From Bog-473 sp036491435 (lineage in GTDB: Bacteria; Actinomycetota; Acidimicrobiia; Acidimicrobiales; RAAP-2): a stretch of 8,361 nucleotides of DNA. Position 1 is the stretch's first letter, and each line of letters begins with the position of its first letter. Position numbers and translations under genes: made by a program. The notes under the pieces were generated by a model. That model did not search any database. It worked only from the letters and a program-made list of their open reading frames with translations, and was not told the DNA's origin. Where the stretch lies: NCBI GenBank assembly GCA_036491435.1, contig DASXBZ010000004.1:1-8361 (forward strand), in the 5' to 3' direction. Positions 6,282 to 8,361 of the stretch are shown here, piece after piece.

Positions 6282-6509
6282 GGACCCCCCTTTCGCACGG
6301 TCCGGCCGGCCATCCAGCCGCCGCTTGGTGCCTGGCCTTTCACGCTCATTTTTAGAACGTGTGTCAGTTGATCATAGGCATGCCCCCGCCGGGCCTTCCC
6401 CTTGGCGCCTCCGAGCAGGAGGCCCGCCCCGCTTCGTCGCATACACACTCATATGCGCATACGTCGCGGTCAGGCGCCAGCGCCGGCTCCGAGACAGGAG
6501 AATGCGGGC
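6282..6509. promoter_or_regulatory. Divergent intergenic region between the P450 operon and glutaminase
   Basis: This 228-base gap must hold promoters for both the leftward P450 operon and the rightward glutaminase gene. It is visibly more AT-rich than its surroundings at 6341-6380 and 6439-6465. Contents: a KstR-like box (6353-6366); a 7-bp inverted repeat CGGGCCT (6390-6396) / AGGCCCG (6420-6426) that could fold in a glutaminase leader; a perfect 10-bp palindrome TATGCGCATA (6452-6461); and a repeated GCATAC (6439-6444 and 6457-6462, 18 bases apart). No confident -35/-10 pair was identified for either direction. Confidence 0.6.
6353..6366. promoter_or_regulatory. KstR-like operator candidate upstream of the P450 operon
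   Basis: TAGAACGTGTGTCA matches 7 of the 8 fixed positions of the published KstR (TetR-family cholesterol repressor) consensus TNNAACNNGTTNNA; the last T of the right half is G. On the P450 strand it reads TGACACACGTTCTA, ending 72 bases before the TTG start. Its left half shares AGAACGTGT with the box before the dehydrogenase at 7686. A 7-of-8 match alone is expected by chance a few times in 8 kb, so the support comes from location: it lies in one of the only two stretches here expected to hold promoters for lipid genes. Confidence 0.5.
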
Positions 6510-7538
6510 ATGGACCACGAACCCGAGGTGCCGGCGAGGGTCTCGACCGGCATCCTCCCCTCAGAGATCGACGTGCGGGCGGAGGTCACCGCCGGTTACG
6601 AGCGGTTCCGCTCGCTGGGCGACGGCAGGCTGCCGGACTACATCCCCGCCCTGGCCAGCGCGAGCCCCGACGCGTTCGGCGTCTGCGTGGCCGGGGTCAA
6701 CGGGCAGATCTTCGCCATTGGCGACGCCGAGACGGAATTCACCGTCCAGAGCATCTCCAAGGTGTTTGTCTTCGCCCTGGTGTGCGACGCCCTCGGCCCC
6801 GACGAGGCGCGCCGCAAGCTGGGGGTCAACAGCACGGGGCTGCCGTTCGACTCGGTGATGGGCATCGAGCTCAACGCCGACCGCACCATGAACCCGATGG
6901 TCAACGCCGGCGCCCTCGCCACGACGAGCCTCGTGCCCGGCGACACCGCCCACGAGAAGTTCCACCACATCTCGGTCGCCCTCTCGAGATTCGCGGGACG
7001 CCCCCTCCAGGTGGACGAGGAGGTCTACGAGTCCGAGATCACGACGAACTTCCGCAATCGCGGCATCGCGCACCTCCTCAACGGGTACGGCCGCATCTAC
7101 GCCGACCCCGAGATGGCGACGGACGTCTACACGAAGCAGTGCGCGCTGCGGGTCACGGCGCGGGACCTTGCGATCATGGGCGCCACGCTGGCCGACGGCG
7201 GCGTCAACCCCATGACGGGCGAGCGTGCCGTCGCGGCCGACTGCTGTCGCCGCGTCCTCGCCGTGCTCGCGACCGCCGGCCTGTACGAGCGGTCGGGCGA
7301 CTGGCTGTACGACGTCGGCCTCCCGGGCAAGAGCGGGGTCAGCGGCGGGCTCGTCACGGTCTCGCCGGGCAAGGGCGGGGTGGGGACGTACTCGCCCCTC
7401 CTCGACGGCGCCGGCAACAGCGTCCGCGGTCAGCGCGTCACCACGTTCTTGTCCGAGCGCCTCGGCCTCAACCTGTTCGTCTCGGCGCCCCGCCTCGATC
7501 CGGAGCCGCAGGAAGCGCTCGTCGCATCGGCGCCCTGA
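6510..7538 (+). CDS. glsA: Glutaminase (serine-dependent, GlsA family)
   Basis: A 342-residue glutaminase that hydrolyses L-glutamine to glutamate and ammonia in the cytoplasm; the fold is related to serine beta-lactamases. Catalytic Ser-x-x-Lys: S81-I-S-K84 in FTVQSISKVF (77-86). Further conserved elements are NPMVNAGA (128-135), the segment ending NGYGRIYAD, and GKSGVSGG near the C-terminus. Start: ATG at 6510 has AGGAG (6496-6500) 9 bases upstream. The frame is open back to 6402, but those 36 codons encode Arg/Pro-rich sequence unlike the family. Length is somewhat above the usual 305-310 residues, with the excess at both ends and no added domain: there is no STAS or cyclic-nucleotide-binding domain of the kind fused to some glutaminases. 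Two hairpins follow the stop, so it is probably monocistronic. It has no obvious link to the lipid genes around it. Confidence 0.96.
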   Translation: MDHEPEVPARVSTGILPSEIDVRAEVTAGYERFRSLGDGRLPDYIPALASASPDAFGVCVAGVNGQIFAIGDAETEFTVQSISKVFVFALVCDALGPDEARRKLGVNSTGLPFDSVMGIELNADRTMNPMVNAGALATTSLVPGDTAHEKFHHISVALSRFAGRPLQVDEEVYESEITTNFRNRGIAHLLNGYGRIYADPEMATDVYTKQCALRVTARDLAIMGATLADGGVNPMTGERAVAADCCRRVLAVLATAGLYERSGDWLYDVGLPGKSGVSGGLVTVSPGKGGVGTYSPLLDGAGNSVRGQRVTTFLSERLGLNLFVSAPRLDPEPQEALVASAP

Positions 7539-7548
7539 CCTGGTGGCA

Positions 7549-7574
7549 GCCGGGCCGGTGCTCCCTGGCCCGGC
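7549..7574 (+). terminator. Terminator hairpin after glutaminase
   Basis: GCCGGGCC (7549-7556) and GGCCCGGC (7567-7574) make a perfect 8-bp all-G/C stem with a 10-base loop, starting 10 bases after the glutaminase stop. No T run follows, as is frequent for terminators in high-GC actinobacteria. A second hairpin begins two bases later. Confidence 0.65.
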
Positions 7575-7576
7575 GT

Positions 7577-7601
7577 GGCGGCCTCCCGTGCTCGGGCCGC
7601 C
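7577..7601 (+). terminator. Second, tandem hairpin after glutaminase
   Basis: GGCGGCC (7577-7583) and GGCCGCC (7595-7601) form a perfect 7-bp stem with an 11-base loop, directly after the 7549-7574 hairpin. The pair together looks like a tandem terminator that separates glutaminase transcription from the dehydrogenase promoter that must follow. No T run is present. Confidence 0.5.
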
Positions 7602-7607
7602 CGAAAC

Positions 7608-7621
7608 GAGAACGTGTTACA
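7608..7621. promoter_or_regulatory. KstR-like operator candidate upstream of the second alpha-type dehydrogenase
   Basis: GAGAACGTGTTACA fits 7 of 8 fixed positions of TNNAACNNGTTNNA (the first T is G), with both AAC and GTT half-site cores intact. It ends 64 bases before the ATG at 7686, a spacing similar to the P450 box, and lies just past the tandem hairpins, where the promoter must be. FadE26, the mycobacterial counterpart of the gene it precedes, is itself in the KstR regulon. No standard -35/-10 pair could be assigned. Confidence 0.55.
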
Positions 7622-7685
7622 TTTTGGGCCCGAGCGCGGCCTTGACCTGGCAGGGACCGCGGAGCGCACGCGAGGCTGCCCCACG

Positions 7686-8361
7686 ATGTTCCTCGAAGAG
7701 AGCCCCGAGCAACAGGAGCTGCGCGCCGAACTGCGCCGCTACTACGCCGACCTGCTCACCGACGAGGTCCGCGCCGGCCTGGCCGAGGGCGGCGAGGGGG
7801 GCGACGCCTGGCTCCAGGTGGTCCGCCAGATCGGCAAGGACGGCTGGCTCGGCATCGGCTGGCCCGCCGAGTTCGGGGGTCAGGGCCGCCCCGCCACCGA
7901 CCAGTTCATCTTCTTCGACGAGACCAGGCGCGCCGGCGCCCCGTTCCCTTTCGTCACCATCAACACCGTCGGGCCGACCATCATGCGCTTCGGCACCGAA
8001 GAGCAGAAGTCCTTCTTCCTCCCCAAGATCCTCGCCGGGGAGCTCAACTTCGCCATCGGTTACACCGAGCCCGAAGCGGGCACCGACCTCGCCTCGCTGC
8101 GCACCCGGGCCGTGCGCGACGGCGAGGAGTACATCGTCAACGGGGCCAAGATCTTCACCTCCGGCGCCGACATGGCCGACTACATCTGGCTCGCCACCCG
8201 CACCGACCCCGACGCGCCGAAGCACAAGGGCATCTCCATCATCTGCGTGCCGACGTCGGCGCCGGGCTTCGAGTGGTCGATCATCAACACCGTCGGCGGC
8301 CTCACCACGACCCAGACCTTCTACGACAACGTGCGGGTGCCCGTCGCCAACCGCGTCGGCG
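7686..8361 (+). CDS. Acyl-CoA dehydrogenase, alpha-type (FadE26/ChsE4-like), N-terminal part
   Basis: The first 225 residues of an acyl-CoA dehydrogenase, cut by the window end. It begins MFLEESPEQQELRAELRRYY. The N-terminal helical domain contains DGWLGIGWPAEFGGQGR (52-68) and PFVTINTVGPTIMRFGTEEQ (88-107), both strongly alpha-type (FadE26 as I remember it). The middle beta domain carries the FAD/substrate motif GYTEPEAGTDLASLRT (125-140) and NGAKIFTSGADMADYIW (152-168), then DNVRVPVANRVG at the edge. ATG at 7686 fits the family start; a weak GAGG (7672-7675) lies 10 bases upstream. Family knowledge: these subunits combine with a beta-type partner into alpha2-beta2 enzymes that dehydrogenate steroid side-chain acyl-CoAs. 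The partner is probably just beyond the window, or is the beta subunit at 487. It cannot be the same gene as the fragment at 2-451; that is a separate alpha-type copy. The putative KstR-like box upstream supports a steroid or isoprenoid role. Confidence 0.94.
   Translation, partial: MFLEESPEQQELRAELRRYYADLLTDEVRAGLAEGGEGGDAWLQVVRQIGKDGWLGIGWPAEFGGQGRPATDQFIFFDETRRAGAPFPFVTINTVGPTIMRFGTEEQKSFFLPKILAGELNFAIGYTEPEAGTDLASLRTRAVRDGEEYIVNGAKIFTSGADMADYIWLATRTDPDAPKHKGISIICVPTSAPGFEWSIINTVGGLTTTQTFYDNVRVPVANRVG

Noticed and set aside
6402..6509. Upstream start for glutaminase at 6402 (36 more codons).
   Set aside because: The extra residues are Arg/Pro-rich and not family-like, and they would cover the palindromic promoter region; AGGAG at 6496-6500 points to ATG 6510.
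6359..7645. A 428-codon plus-strand open frame overlapping glutaminase.
   Set aside because: Arg-rich shadow of the glutaminase gene; the catalytic S-x-x-K motif is in the other frame.

Overview
The window is dense, very GC-rich bacterial DNA (about 70% GC by eye) with strong G/C bias at third codon positions, GTG and TTG starts, and a gene content typical of lipid- or steroid-degrading Actinomycetota: acyl-CoA dehydrogenases of the alpha/beta (ChsE/FadE) type, two F420-dependent LLM oxidoreductases and a CYP125/142-like P450. The mycobacterial gene families are recognisable, but divergence from the M. tuberculosis proteins as I remember them suggests a non-mycobacterial lineage, perhaps Acidimicrobiia; this is inference.

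Layout. Positions 2-1650 (+): the C-terminal end of an alpha-type acyl-CoA dehydrogenase, then a complete beta-type acyl-CoA dehydrogenase; a hairpin plus a seven-T run lies between them. Positions 1647-2273 (-): a YgjP-like (DUF45/M48-type) zinc metallopeptidase whose stop codon overlaps the stop of the dehydrogenase tail to tail. Positions 2402-2974 (-): an RDD-family membrane protein with a proline-rich N-terminus. Positions 3053-6281 (-): a tight three-gene operon, transcribed P450 -> LLM oxidoreductase (Rv2161c-like) -> LLM oxidoreductase (Rv3520c-like). Positions 6282-6509: a divergent promoter region. Positions 6510-7538 (+): glutaminase. Positions 7549-7601: two tandem GC hairpins. Positions 7686-8361 (+): the N-terminal 225 residues of a second alpha-type acyl-CoA dehydrogenase (FadE26/ChsE4-like), cut by the window end.

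How the genes may work together. The P450 resembles enzymes that hydroxylate the terminal carbon of sterol or branched aliphatic side chains, and heteromeric alpha/beta acyl-CoA dehydrogenases of this type desaturate steroid side-chain CoA esters. In M. tuberculosis the Rv3520c gene lies next to cyp142 (Rv3518c) in the KstR regulon. Sequences close to the KstR operator consensus (TNNAACNNGTTNNA, one mismatch each) lie 65-85 bp upstream of both the P450 and the last dehydrogenase. The simplest reading is a fragment of a steroid or isoprenoid side-chain catabolic locus under a KstR-like repressor, with unrelated housekeeping genes (glutaminase, metallopeptidase, RDD protein) interspersed. No RNA genes, CRISPR arrays, insertion sequences or prophage genes were seen. 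No gap between genes exceeds 300 bases.
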